Part shown: piece after piece, positions 1 through 9,200 of the stretch
Layout: every line of letters begins with the position of its first letter
How positions within the stretch are numbered: position 1 is the first letter of the stretch
From: Kitasatospora sp. NBC_01250
GTDB lineage: Bacteria > Actinomycetota > Actinomycetes > Streptomycetales > Streptomycetaceae
Direction: 5' to 3'
Length of the DNA: 64,000 bases
NCBI RefSeq assembly: GCF_036226465.1
Contig: NZ_CP108476.1
Coordinates: forward strand, 7,812,001 to 7,876,000
Translations under genes and position numbers: made by a program
The notes under the pieces: generated by a model
Seen by the model: only the letters and a program-made list of their open reading frames with translations
Database searches by the model: none
Told to the model about the DNA's origin: nothing

Positions 1-1
1 C

Positions 2-610
2 CTCGACTCCCCGTGGTCCCTGACCACCGTCAACCAGGCGCAGTTCTGGGACCGGAACCTCCCGGCCGCCTACGGCGACGGAGCGGTCACCGACTGCCTG
101 TCGGTCTGCGTCTCGGAGTGGGACGAGCCCGGGATCCTGTACGGCAGGACCGCCAAGGAGTGCACCCGCGAGGAGGTGGTCCAGGAGGTCTGGGCCCAGG
201 CCAAGCGGGCCTTCAACCGGCCGGGCGCCACGTGGCTGGTGGACGCCGACGTGCACTCGTGGTTCATGGACCCGGCCGTCACGGGCCTCGGCGGCCCCGC
301 CCCGGCCAACCGCGAGCAACTGCTGATCCACCCCGCGGGAACGCTCTACAACCGACCCTCCGCCGCGACCGCGGTCGGCAACTTCTTCCTGGCCGGCGAC
401 TACGTCCGCACCGACGTCGACCTCGCCACCATGGAGGGCGCCAACGAGTCCGCCCGCCGCGCCGTCAACGCCCTCCTGGACGCCGACCGCTCCACCGCCG
501 AGCGCTGCCCGATCTGGCTGCTCTTCCGTCCCCCGGAGCTGGAGCCGCTCAAGCTGGTCGACGAGACCCGCTACCGGCTCGGCCTGCCGAACACCTTCGA
601 CCTGGGCTGA
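2..610 (+). CDS. FAD-dependent oxidoreductase, amine-oxidase fold (3' part only)
   Basis: The reading frame is open from base 2 and ends at TGA 608-610, so only the last ~202 residues are present. The early stretch SPWSLTTVNQAQFW and the C-terminal flavin motif FFLAGDYV followed by TDVDLATMEGANESARRA are typical of the amine oxidase/hydroxysqualene dehydroxylase-like flavoprotein family, where the conserved Gly-Asp contacts FAD and the following helix closes the FAD site. The ~35 residues after it end in GLPNTFDLG. The substrate cannot be told because the Rossmann N-terminus is outside the window; hydroxysqualene dehydroxylase or a carotenoid-desaturase-like enzyme are both possible. The next gene starts 59 bp downstream and looks unrelated. 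Confidence 0.75.
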   Translation, partial: LDSPWSLTTVNQAQFWDRNLPAAYGDGAVTDCLSVCVSEWDEPGILYGRTAKECTREEVVQEVWAQAKRAFNRPGATWLVDADVHSWFMDPAVTGLGGPAPANREQLLIHPAGTLYNRPSAATAVGNFFLAGDYVRTDVDLATMEGANESARRAVNALLDADRSTAERCPIWLLFRPPELEPLKLVDETRYRLGLPNTFDLG

Positions 611-669
611 ACCGGTCATCCACTACGATCATGCTCTGCTTGAGCAGGCCGGTTGATCCAGGGGGAGAC

Positions 670-996
670 ATGTCGATATCGGTCCATCCACCGACTCTCA
701 ACGAGGCGGCCACCCAGGTCGGTTCGACGGCGGACGGTGTCAACCAGGCGACGCAGAACGGCATGCAGTCCAGTGCCACCGCCGCCACCGGAAACCCGGG
801 CTTCGAGACCGCCGGCGCACTCGACGCCTGTGCCGCCTCCTGGCAGGCACACCTGCAGCAGCTCGCCGCCGGCCTGAACGCCACCGCCGACGCACTCGGT
901 CAGACGGCGGACAACTACGTCCAGACCGAGGCCGCGCTCGCCGGCAACTTCCACCACGACGCCGACCAGCTCCTGCAGGGCCAGGGGGCGAGCTGA
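670..996 (+). CDS. WXG100-like small helical protein (ESX/type VII substrate type)
   Basis: A 108-residue protein starting at ATG 670 behind a good ribosome binding site (GGGGGAGA, ending just before the start). It is predicted to be almost all helix, Ala/Gln-rich and Cys-poor, with an SWQ turn near residue 57 between two helices, as in the WXG100/ESAT-6 helical hairpin. A longer open frame reaches back to base 13 but overlaps the flavoprotein gene and lacks coding sense there. It ends one base before the start of the amidase-domain gene, so the two are almost certainly co-transcribed and probably form a complex. The family role is dimerisation with a partner and export by a type VII system; whether this pair is exported is inference. 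Confidence 0.7.
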   Translation: MSISVHPPTLNEAATQVGSTADGVNQATQNGMQSSATAATGNPGFETAGALDACAASWQAHLQQLAAGLNATADALGQTADNYVQTEAALAGNFHHDADQLLQGQGAS

Positions 997-997
997 G

Positions 998-2347
998 ATG
1001 ACGGACGCATCCGGTTCCGACGGCGGCTCCGCGAGCTCGGCGATCACGCTCGACCAGCTCAAGAACGCCAAGCCCGCACTCTGGTCCACCGCCGCCAACG
1101 ACTGGGCCGCCATGGCCAAGCACTGCTGGGACGCCTCCGTCGAGCTGCGCCACCAGGCCACCCAGAGGATCGCTCCCGTCTGGTCCAGCACTGCAGGCAA
1201 CCTCGCTCAGGCGAAGATGTCGGCCCAGGCGGACGCGCTGGAGTCGGCGTACGACGAGATGCGCGGCGTGGTCGCGGTGCTGGACGGTGCGGCCGAGGCC
1301 TTCGAGGTCGCCCAGCGCTCGCTCGGCTCGGCGCTGTCCTACGCCGACCAGAACGGCATGACCGTCGCAGCCGACGGCACGGTCACCAGTACGGCGCTGA
1401 CGATGCCGCACGCCCACAACCTGCTGGACCCCAGTGACGTTCAGCAGATCGACCAGCAGGTCGACCAGACCTCCTGGCTGATCCAGCAGGCGCTCACCGA
1501 CGCCCGTAAGGCGGACGCCACGGCGGCTGCGGCGCTGACCCGGCTGGCCGGCCAGGTGAACGTCACGGATCCGAGCACCGCCCTCGACAACGTCCAGAAG
1601 GACGCGGCGCCGCTGGAGGTGAGCCTGATCGCCGGCACCGTGCCCCCGGCCGGCACCGACCCCACCCTCGTCGCCGCCTGGTGGAACGGCCTCACCCCGG
1701 ATCAGCAGCAGCAGCTCCAGCTCGCCGTCCCGGCCTCGCTCGCCCACCTCGACGGCATCCCCACCAGCGTCCAGCAGCAGCTCATCGGCACGGACGGCAA
1801 GTTCGACCGCTCGAAGTTCATCCAGTGGGCGATGGACAACTGGGACAACACCGACCTCGACACCTTCGACAACAACTGCACCAACTTCACCTCCGATGCG
1901 CTGCACGCCGCCGGACTCGCCTACAAGAACGACGGCGACGGCTCCTTCGGCGACAACAACTGGTTCAAGGGCGCCCAGGTCGGCAGCTGGGGAGGGCCGG
2001 TCACCAACTGGATCGACGCGCACGACCACAGCCACTCCAGGAGCTGGGCACTCGCGGGAGGGCTGCACGACTTCCTGCTCAACAACGGCAGCACCACGGT
2101 GCCGCTCTCGCAGGCCCGCCCCGGCGACATCATCTTCCTCCAGCAGGCAGGCCCTGGCCCCAACGCCGCGGTCGGGGACATCCACCACGCCTGCATCATC
2201 ACGTCGATCACACCCGACGGCGACATCCACTACACCCAGCACACCAACAGCTACCTCAACGCCAGCCTCAACACCCGGCTGCCGTCGGAGCTGCAGGAAG
2301 AGGGCCAGCAGAACGTCGTCGTCGTCCGCGTCCAACCCAACTGGTGA
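998..2347 (+). CDS. WXG-like protein with C-terminal Amidase_6-type domain
   Basis: 449 residues. The N-terminal ~210 residues are long helices rich in Ala/Gln with Trp residues (LWSTAANDWAAM), resembling WXG/LXG-type secretion domains. The C-terminal ~180 residues match the putative amidase domain (Amidase_6): NNCTNFTSDALHAAG carries the likely nucleophile Cys, and a later HHACIIT plus YTQHTNSY block supplies the His and the closing strand. No Sec signal peptide is visible, consistent with ESX-type export together with the preceding WXG100-like protein (1-bp gap). The likely role is a cell-wall or peptide hydrolase delivered outside the cell, possibly as an antagonistic effector; the substrate is unknown. 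Confidence 0.7.
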   Translation: MTDASGSDGGSASSAITLDQLKNAKPALWSTAANDWAAMAKHCWDASVELRHQATQRIAPVWSSTAGNLAQAKMSAQADALESAYDEMRGVVAVLDGAAEAFEVAQRSLGSALSYADQNGMTVAADGTVTSTALTMPHAHNLLDPSDVQQIDQQVDQTSWLIQQALTDARKADATAAAALTRLAGQVNVTDPSTALDNVQKDAAPLEVSLIAGTVPPAGTDPTLVAAWWNGLTPDQQQQLQLAVPASLAHLDGIPTSVQQQLIGTDGKFDRSKFIQWAMDNWDNTDLDTFDNNCTNFTSDALHAAGLAYKNDGDGSFGDNNWFKGAQVGSWGGPVTNWIDAHDHSHSRSWALAGGLHDFLLNNGSTTVPLSQARPGDIIFLQQAGPGPNAAVGDIHHACIITSITPDGDIHYTQHTNSYLNASLNTRLPSELQEEGQQNVVVVRVQPNW

Positions 2348-2357
2348 AGCAGTGAAC

Positions 2358-2762
2358 ATGTCGAGTCCCACCGCACGCCGCGCCGCCTCGGTCGTCCTCG
2401 CCTCGGCGGTGCTCAGCCTGGCCGGCCTGGGCACCGGGCTGCTCGCGCACCTCAGCTACGAGTCACACCGGCCGGACTACGAGCGGAACGTCCACTGCAC
2501 CCCGCTCGCGCTGCCGTCGGGCCTCACCCTGTACACCTGGCTCGCGGCCGGCTTGGTGCTGGCTGGCCTGCTGCCGCTGGTGTGGATCGCCGCGCGCCGT
2601 CCGTGGCGCACCGTGCGACCGCGCCATGGAGCACTGCCGGCGGCCGTGCTGCTCTGGGTCGTCGCCGTGGTCGGCGGGGTCGCGCCCGGCTGGGCCGACA
2701 TCAGCTACATGCACCGCATGAACGCGGGCATGTTCGCGGGCTCGGACCTGTGCGGTGGCTGA
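2358..2762 (+). CDS. Small three-helix membrane protein, unknown function
   Basis: 134 residues from ATG 2358, ten bases after the amidase gene. Three hydrophobic segments are visible: about residues 8-28, 52-75 and 88-110, with basic residues (RRPWRTVRPRH) between helices 2 and 3. The C-terminus ends in SDLCGG and two Cys residues lie on the presumed outer side. No family is recognised. Its position directly behind an exported-amidase gene makes an immunity or secretion-partner role worth considering, but nothing in the sequence proves it. The stop overlaps the GTG start of the next gene by 8 bases, so the two are translationally coupled. Confidence 0.6.
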   Translation: MSSPTARRAASVVLASAVLSLAGLGTGLLAHLSYESHRPDYERNVHCTPLALPSGLTLYTWLAAGLVLAGLLPLVWIAARRPWRTVRPRHGALPAAVLLWVVAVVGGVAPGWADISYMHRMNAGMFAGSDLCGG

Positions 2763-3714
2763 CCGCGACAGCGCGTACGAACCGGACGGTGGAAGGCCGG
2801 GCCCTGCGCGCGCGGTGTCGCGGCGGCGCGCGCTGCGGATCGGGGCCGGCGTGGTGGGCGGCGGCGCGCTGCTCGGGTGCGCCGCCGGGGGCGGGATGCT
2901 CGCCGGGTGGCTGCCCGGCGGGGTGGAGCTGAAGAAGGCCCTGAGGATGACCGGGACGGACGGCACGGTGCCGGACGTGGCGCCCGGGGCCGTCCACGTC
3001 GAGCAGGTGCGTTCGGCGGCGCGCAGCCGGGAGGTCACGCTGGTCACGATGCTGCCGCCGGGCAGTGCGGCGGGCCCGGGTCTGCCGGTCTGCGTGATGC
3101 TGCACGGGCGCGGGAACGACGCGCGCGGCATGGTGGCGCTGGGGACGCCGCAGTTCCTGGCGGCAGCGGTCAAGGGCGGGGTGCCGCCGTTCGCCGTCGT
3201 CGCGCTGGACGGCGGGGACGCGACGTACTGGCACCAGCGCAGCCCCGGTGACGGCGACGACCCGCAGGCGATGCTCAGCGAGGAGCTCCCCGGCTGGCTG
3301 CAGGCCCGCGGACTCTCCGCGCCGCGCGCCGCGATGGGGATCTCGATGGGCGGCTCCGGCTCCCTGCAGTACGCCATCGGGCGCACCCGCAGCGGCCACG
3401 ACCTGGACGCCGTGGCGCTGCTCAGCCCGGCCGTCTTCCGCAGCTGGGCGGATGCCCGCCCGATCGGCGGGTACGCCGACGAGGCGGACTGGCGAGCGCA
3501 CGAGCCGCTCCTGCGCCTCGACCGGATGCGGGTCGGCACCCTCGGCGTGTGGTGCGGCCAGGAGGACCCGTTCTGCCCCGCCGCCCGCGACGTCGCACGG
3601 CAGGCGCGAGCGCGCCAGGCGGGGTTCCCGGACGGCGAGCACACGGACGGCTTCTGGCGACGGGTGCTGCCCGACGCGGTGTCGCTGCTGGGGCACACGC
3701 TGGCCGGAAGCTAG
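2755..3714 (+). CDS. Exported alpha/beta-hydrolase (esterase-like)
   Basis: 319 residues from GTG 2755. An N-terminal SRRRALRIGAG segment followed by a Gly/Ala-rich hydrophobic stretch is a Tat-type signal; the ALLGC inside it could be a lipobox, so the protein may be a lipoprotein. The mature part has the alpha/beta-hydrolase oxyanion region MLHGRGND, the nucleophile elbow GISMGGSG (Ser at the centre), an acid candidate in CGQEDPF, and a His candidate in GEHTDGF. This is the pattern of esterase-D/feruloyl-esterase-like enzymes. Substrate unknown. It overlaps the upstream membrane protein gene and is followed by 133 bp of non-coding sequence. Confidence 0.75.
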   Translation: MADRDSAYEPDGGRPGPARAVSRRRALRIGAGVVGGGALLGCAAGGGMLAGWLPGGVELKKALRMTGTDGTVPDVAPGAVHVEQVRSAARSREVTLVTMLPPGSAAGPGLPVCVMLHGRGNDARGMVALGTPQFLAAAVKGGVPPFAVVALDGGDATYWHQRSPGDGDDPQAMLSEELPGWLQARGLSAPRAAMGISMGGSGSLQYAIGRTRSGHDLDAVALLSPAVFRSWADARPIGGYADEADWRAHEPLLRLDRMRVGTLGVWCGQEDPFCPAARDVARQARARQAGFPDGEHTDGFWRRVLPDAVSLLGHTLAGS

Positions 3715-3847
3715 TGCCGCGTCAGGTCGCCGCAACCGGTCCCGCCTGACCGGATCACCATGGGTTCCGAACAAGTTCCCAACATCCGTCGGTCAGGATG
3801 CGGCGTCAGCGGCAGCGGTGGTGCTGCCGACCTGCCGAGGAGGAGAA

Positions 3848-5257
3848 TTGCGTTCTCACCGGGGAACACTCAGGCGCTCACGTGGTCTCGTGCTGGCCTG
3901 TGCGCTGCCGGTCGTGGCGACGATGGCGTTGACGACCGGGGTGGCCCAGGCCACGTCGGCCCAGGCCTCGTCGGACGTCGCCAGCCTGCAACTCCAGCTC
4001 CACGAGGGCACGTTGCTCAGCAGCCACGGGGTGCGGACGATGTGCGCGTCGGGCTGTCACGCGGACGTCGTGACCACGAGCCCGGGTTCGGACACCGTGC
4101 TGTCGACCGACACCCCGGTCGGGCTCGGTGCGACGGACCTCGCCAAGGCGTACTCGCTGCCGCGGGCCTCGGTCGGGCACAAGGGCACCATCGCGCTCAT
4201 CAGCACCGGCGCGAACACGCACCTGGAGTCCGATCTCGCCACCTACCGCAAGCAGTACGGGCTGCCCGCGTGCACCACGGCCAGCGGGTGTCTCACCGTC
4301 ACCGACTTCCACGGCGGGCCTCCGGTTGTGCCCGGGACGACCACGGAGTTCAAGGCGGCCGAGGAGGAAGCGGCCGTCGAGACCTCGCTGGACGTCGACA
4401 TGGCCTCGGCGGCCTGCCCGGACTGCCACATCATGGTGGTGCAGACGCCCGACATCGACGCGACCGGTGAGCTGCTGCCCGCGGAGAAGGCGGCCGACTA
4501 CGCCGTCGCCTACCAGACCGCGGTCCGGTTGGGCGCCAACGCGGTCAGCCTCAGCGACGTCGAGTTCCTCGACGCCTCGACGGCGGACGCGGACTACAGC
4601 AAGGCCGTGCGCCATCCCGGGGTGCCGCTGTTCGCCTCCAGCGGCGACATCAGCAGTCCCGGCACGACCGCCGCCGGCTCCGACGCGGCCGCCAAGGCCG
4701 GGACCGTCGTCGACACGAGCTACACCTGGCCGGCGGAGCTGCCCTGGGCGGTCGCGGTCGGGGGTACCTCGCTGAAGCCCGTCGACGCCTCCCGGACGCA
4801 GTTCACCGAGACGGCGTGGCACGACCTGACCGGTGGCTGCGCCCTGACCCTGCCCCCCGCGGCCGGTCAGCCCGCCTCGGTCGCCGCCAACTGCGGTGGC
4901 CACCGGGCCGCCACCGACCTGTCCGCCGTCGCCGACCCGGCGAGCGGCCCCGCTGTCTACGACACCTACGCGCCCTCCACCGGGAAGCCGAACAACTGGC
5001 TCGTCAGCGGCGGCACCAGCGCCTCCTCGCCGTTCGTCGCCGCCTGGTACGTCCGCAGCAGCGGGCACTCGACCGGCACCGTCGGCCCCAGCGCGCTCTA
5101 CCGGGCCCCGGCCTCGGTCTTCCACGACGTCACCACCGACGGCGGATCGCCGGCCATCTGCCAGCGGCTCGGCTGGGGCGAGAAGATCTGCCAGTCCGGC
5201 CCCGGCTGGGACGGCCCCACCGGCCTCGGCTCACCGCACGGCCTCGGCAGGTTCTGA
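3848..5257 (+). CDS. Secreted S53-family serine-carboxyl peptidase (sedolisin type)
   Basis: I place the start at TTG 3848 because it directly follows a strong ribosome binding site (GAGGAGGAG) and gives a clean Sec signal peptide (basic SHRGTLRRSRG, then a hydrophobic core ending in AQA). The product has 469 residues. The catalytic signature of S53 is present: Glu and Asp in ETSLDVDMA (about residues 178-184) and the nucleophile Ser in GGTSASSPFVAAWY. The peptidase domain begins near GATDLAKAYSLP (about residue 97), leaving only ~60 residues after the signal peptide, much shorter than the ~180-residue propeptide usual for sedolisins. It is expected to act outside the cell at acid pH; processing without a full propeptide would be unusual. 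Confidence 0.85.
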   Translation: MRSHRGTLRRSRGLVLACALPVVATMALTTGVAQATSAQASSDVASLQLQLHEGTLLSSHGVRTMCASGCHADVVTTSPGSDTVLSTDTPVGLGATDLAKAYSLPRASVGHKGTIALISTGANTHLESDLATYRKQYGLPACTTASGCLTVTDFHGGPPVVPGTTTEFKAAEEEAAVETSLDVDMASAACPDCHIMVVQTPDIDATGELLPAEKAADYAVAYQTAVRLGANAVSLSDVEFLDASTADADYSKAVRHPGVPLFASSGDISSPGTTAAGSDAAAKAGTVVDTSYTWPAELPWAVAVGGTSLKPVDASRTQFTETAWHDLTGGCALTLPPAAGQPASVAANCGGHRAATDLSAVADPASGPAVYDTYAPSTGKPNNWLVSGGTSASSPFVAAWYVRSSGHSTGTVGPSALYRAPASVFHDVTTDGGSPAICQRLGWGEKICQSGPGWDGPTGLGSPHGLGRF

Positions 5258-5355
5258 ACGGCACGTTCTGATCCGAGCAGCCCACTCGGGCCGGTGTCGA
5301 GGTGTGTGTACGGACTCGGGAGTGGACCCCGGCGGGCCGGGGTCCATGCGGCCAG

Positions 5356-5769
5356 TCAGACCTTGATGACCGTGAGGCGCTTGCCGCACAGCGTGCTCAA
5401 GTCATCCGGGTCGGAGGTGAGAACCGTCACCGGTCCCGGAGCGGCGAGTGCCGTAGCGGTCAGTATCGCGTCGATGGCGTACTTGTGGCCGTGCAACGCG
5501 GCGTCGGCGAGGAGGGCTGCCGCGTGGCGGGCGATCGCCTCCGTCACCGGCTCGACCACCAGGCGGGAGAGCGTCCACTCCAGGGCCGGACGGTTGATCC
5601 GGGGGTGGACGACCTCCACCAGAGTGGCGGCGCTGGTGATCACGCGCATGTCGTCCGCCCGGGCCAGCGCGAGCCAGCCGGTGACCTCGCGATCCCGCAG
5701 TACGGCCTTGGCGAGCCCTTCGCTGTCCAGGACGAGGGTGCCCGCGGGCACAGCGGCCTCGCGCGTCAT
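5356..5769 (-). CDS. vapC: PIN-domain ribonuclease toxin (VapC type)
   Basis: 137 residues read from 5769 down. The four acidic PIN-domain positions are visible: Asp in LVLDSEG (N-terminal strand), Glu in LVEVVH, Asp in KYAIDAILTA and Asp in VLTSDPDDL. PIN toxins use these to bind Mg2+ and cleave RNA, commonly tRNA or rRNA. Its start codon overlaps the stop of the upstream antitoxin gene (ATGA, 4 bases), which is the classic toxin-antitoxin arrangement. The RNA target cannot be inferred from sequence. Confidence 0.85.
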   Translation of the reverse strand: MTREAAVPAGTLVLDSEGLAKAVLRDREVTGWLALARADDMRVITSAATLVEVVHPRINRPALEWTLSRLVVEPVTEAIARHAAALLADAALHGHKYAIDAILTATALAAPGPVTVLTSDPDDLSTLCGKRLTVIKV

Positions 5770-6029
5770 GCCGCGCTCGCCGCGTCGCCGTGCTGCTCCT
5801 CGCGGGCGCGCCGCAGCAGGTCGCGCTTCTGCTGGATCTCCTCGGCGGTGATGGGGCCGTGTTCGGCCTCGGCAACGGCGATCAGTTCGTTGAGGTTGTC
5901 CCGCTCGATCTGCCGGGCGACCGCCGCGGCGACATAGGCGGACAGGCCGGAGGGGCCGCTGCGGACGCGGGCGGCTTCGGCGATGTCGCGGGGCATGGTG
6001 ATCGAGTACTTCTGGGTAGGCTCGCTCAT
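5766..6029 (-). CDS. vapB: Ribbon-helix-helix-like antitoxin (VapB partner)
   Basis: 87 residues from ATG at 6029. This start is preceded on the minus strand by AAGGAG with good spacing; longer frames reaching 6236 lack one. The N-terminus KYSITMPRDIAEAARVRSG fits a ribbon-helix-helix strand-helix start, followed by a helix-rich, charged C-terminus (EEIQQKRDLLRRAREEQ) that would wrap the toxin. It overlaps the PIN toxin gene by 4 bases. Antitoxins of this kind repress their own operon together with the toxin; a candidate operator is noted just upstream. Confidence 0.75.
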   Translation of the reverse strand: MSEPTQKYSITMPRDIAEAARVRSGPSGLSAYVAAAVARQIERDNLNELIAVAEAEHGPITAEEIQQKRDLLRRAREEQHGDAASAA

Positions 6030-6036
6030 GCTCCTT

Positions 6037-6055
6037 ATGCTACCTCGCATGCTAC
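6037..6055. promoter_or_regulatory. Candidate VapBC operator (paired 7-bp repeats)
   Basis: Two direct copies of ATGCTAC (6037-6043 and 6049-6055), 12 bp apart centre to centre, lie immediately upstream of the antitoxin start and overlap the region between its ribosome binding site and presumed promoter. Spaced short repeats are the usual binding sites of ribbon-helix-helix antitoxins. This is inference from position and pattern. Confidence 0.4.
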
Positions 6056-6234
6056 TCCGCTGTCGGGGTTCGCTCAGCCGACAGGTGCTCTCATGGGGCC
6101 TTCGGCGGACGGGCCTGTTTGCGCGAGACGAGAGCGACTGCCGTCCATAGCGGCAGTTGTGCGGAGGTCGAACTGCCGCTCTTCTGCCTCGTGCACTGCC
6201 CTTGGCGGCAGGCTCCGGGCGGTTGGCTTGGGGC

Positions 6235-9200
6235 ATGGCCGAGTTGAAGAGTTCGCCGCCGAGTCCAGTGAGTCCGCTGAGTTCAGCGAGCCCAGTGAGT
6301 CCACCGTTGCTGCCGGGGCCCGTCGCCGGGGCGCCCGGGTGTCTGGAGCTGATCGCTGCCGTTGCCCGGCATGCGCCCTCGCGGGCTGCGATCCGAGTGG
6401 GGGGTCGGGTCGTCGACTACGCCGAGCTGGAGGGGCGCAGTGCGGCGCTGGCCGGGCGGCTGGCGCGGTCGGTGCCCGGGTCCGGTGGGGTGGTCGGGGT
6501 GCGGGCGGCGGACCGGGTGGATTACGTCGTCGCGCTGCTGGCCGCGCTGAAGGCCGGCGTCGCGTTCCTGCCGCTGGACCCCGAGGCGCCGCAGGCGCGG
6601 GTGGCGGCGATCCTCGCGGACAGCGGGGCGGTGCTGCTGGCGCCGGACGACGAGCGCGGTGGTGACGCGGCCCGGACGGTCGCGGGGCCGGGGGAGACCG
6701 CCTACATCATCTACACCTCCGGGACGACCGGGACGCCCAAGGGCGTGGCCGTCGCCCGGGCGGCGCTGGACGGGCACCTCGCCACCGTGCGGGAGCGGTT
6801 CGGGATCACGGCGGACGACGTGGTGCTGCAGTTCAGCGCGCCGTACGTGGACGTCTGGGTCGAGCAGGTGCTCACCGCGCTGACCGCCGGGGCCTGCCTG
6901 GCGATGACCGGGGCGCGGGTGACCGCGCCGGCGGAGCTGGCAGCGTTGATCCGGCGCGAGGGCGTCACGGTGGCGAACCTTCCGGCCGGGTACTGGCAGG
7001 AGTTCACCGCGCTGCTCGACCACTGCGCGGGCGACTTGGCGAGCCTGCGGCTGATGGTCTGCGGCAGCGACACGATGCCCGCGGCCTCGGCCGAGCGGTG
7101 GCTGCGCGAGACCGGGATCCCGCTGCTCAACGCCTACGGGCCGACCGAGGCGGTGATCACCAGCCTGGTGCATGAGGTGCGCGAGGCCGGGGCGGGCCGT
7201 TCCGTGCCGATCGGACGGGCCATCGGCCAGCGTGAACTGTACGTGCTGGACGAGGAGATGCACGAAGCAGCGGCCGGCGAGCTGTGCATCGGCGGCACGG
7301 CGCTGGCGCTCGGCTACCTGAACCGGCCCGGCCTCACCGCTCAGCGTTTCGTGCCCGACCCGTTCAGCCCGGTGCCGGGTGCGCGGATGTACCGCACCGG
7401 TGACCTGGTGCGCCGACTGGCCGACGGCACCGTGGAGTTCGGTGGGCGCCGGGACGACCAGGTGAAGGTGCGCGGCTACCGGATCGAGCTGGGCGAGATC
7501 GAGCGCGCGCTGGCCGCGCACCCGCAGGTGGCGACCTGCGCGGTGAGCGTGTACGAGCCGGCGCCGGGGGACCGGCGCCTCGCGGGGTACGTCACGGCCG
7601 AGGGGAACGGCCTCCCGCGGGCGGACGAGCTGCAGGAGCACCTGCGGGCGACGCTGCCCGCGTACATGGTCCCGGCCACGATCACGGTGCTGCCCGCGCT
7701 CCCGCTCACCGCGAACGGCAAGATCGACCGCCGTGCGCTGCCCGCTCCGGCGGAGGATCGAGGGCACACGGGGCACGCGGGGCAGGCAGCGCACGAGGAG
7801 CCGGGCAGCGAGCTGGAGCGGCTGATCGCCGGTGTCTGGTCCGAGATCCTCGGCGTGCAGGGCATCGGCCTGGACGAGAACTTCTTCAACCTCGGCGGGG
7901 ACTCGCTGACCGCACTGCGGGTCGCGGGCAGGATGCTGGAGACCCCGTACGCGGACGTCTCCCACGTCACCGTCTTCGAGGCGCAGACCGTCCGCGAGCT
8001 GGCGGCGGCGATGGCCGCGGCCGGTGCGCCCGCGGCCGGGCCGGAGCTGACCCGGCGCAGGGCCGCGACCGCGCCGCTGTCCGGCCTGCAGCGCGGCCTG
8101 TGGACGCACGCGCAGTTCAACCCGGACTCGACGGCCTACAACATCCCGTGGGTGTTCGAGCTGGCCGGACCGGTGGACCCGAGGGCGCTGCAGGTGGCGC
8201 TGGAGGGGCTGGTGGCGCGGCACGAGGCGCTGCGCACCACCTTCGCCACCGAGCGCGGCGAGCCGCGCCAGGTGATCCACGCCGAGCGGCCGGTGCCGAT
8301 CGCCGTCAGCGACCTGACGGGCGCCGCGGAGGAGGAGCGCGAGGCCGCCACGATGACGGCGATCGAGCAGGACGCGCGGGCGCCCTTCAACCTGGCCGAG
8401 GGACCGCTCTTCCGGGTGCGGCTGATCCGGCACGGAGCCGAACGCAGCACCCTGGTCGCGGTCTTCCACCACATCATCTGGGACGAGGCCTCGCTGGGCG
8501 TCTTCGAGCGCGAGCTGGGCGAGCTGTACGCCGCCGCGGTGCGCGGCGGCGAACCGCAGCTGGCCGAACTTCCCGTGCAGTACGCCGACTACAGCAGCTG
8601 GCAGCAGGAGACCCCGCAGCAGCGGCATCTCGACTACTGGGCCGAGCAGTTGCGCGGCGCCCCGGCGGTCACCGTGCTGCCCGCCGACCGGCCGCGCACC
8701 GAGCAGGACGCTCCGCGCGGGGACAGCCTGCGCTTCGAGATCCCGGCCGGGACCGCGAGGCGGATCCGCGAACTGGCCCGCGCCGAGGACGCCACGCCGT
8801 TCACCGTGCTGCTGGCCGCCTTCGCCGCCCTGGTGCACCGGCACACCCGGGACGAGGACCTGGTGGTCGGCACCCCGGTCACCACCCGCAGCCGTCCCGA
8901 ACTCGACGCGCTGATCGGCTACTTCGTCACCATGCTGCCGCTGCGGGTGCGCGTCGGCGCGGACCTCGGCTTCCGTGACCTGGTCCGGCACGTCCGCGAC
9001 ACCTCGTTCGACGCCCACGCGCACCGGGACACGCCGCTGGACAGCATCGTCAACGCGGTGCTGGACGACCGCCGGCTCGACGTCAGCCCGCTCTTCCAGA
9101 CCGCCTTCGAGCTGCACCCCGCCAGTGGATCGGCCGTCCGGCTGGGCGAGTTGACCGGGACCAGGCGGCTGCACGCGCACCAGGTGGCCAAGTTCGAGCA

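Noticed and set aside
6235..8000. Naming the amino acid for A1 of NRPS1 from its pocket residues
   Set aside because: My by-eye reading (D-V-E-N-M-C-A-I-T-K) matches no substrate code I can name with confidence.
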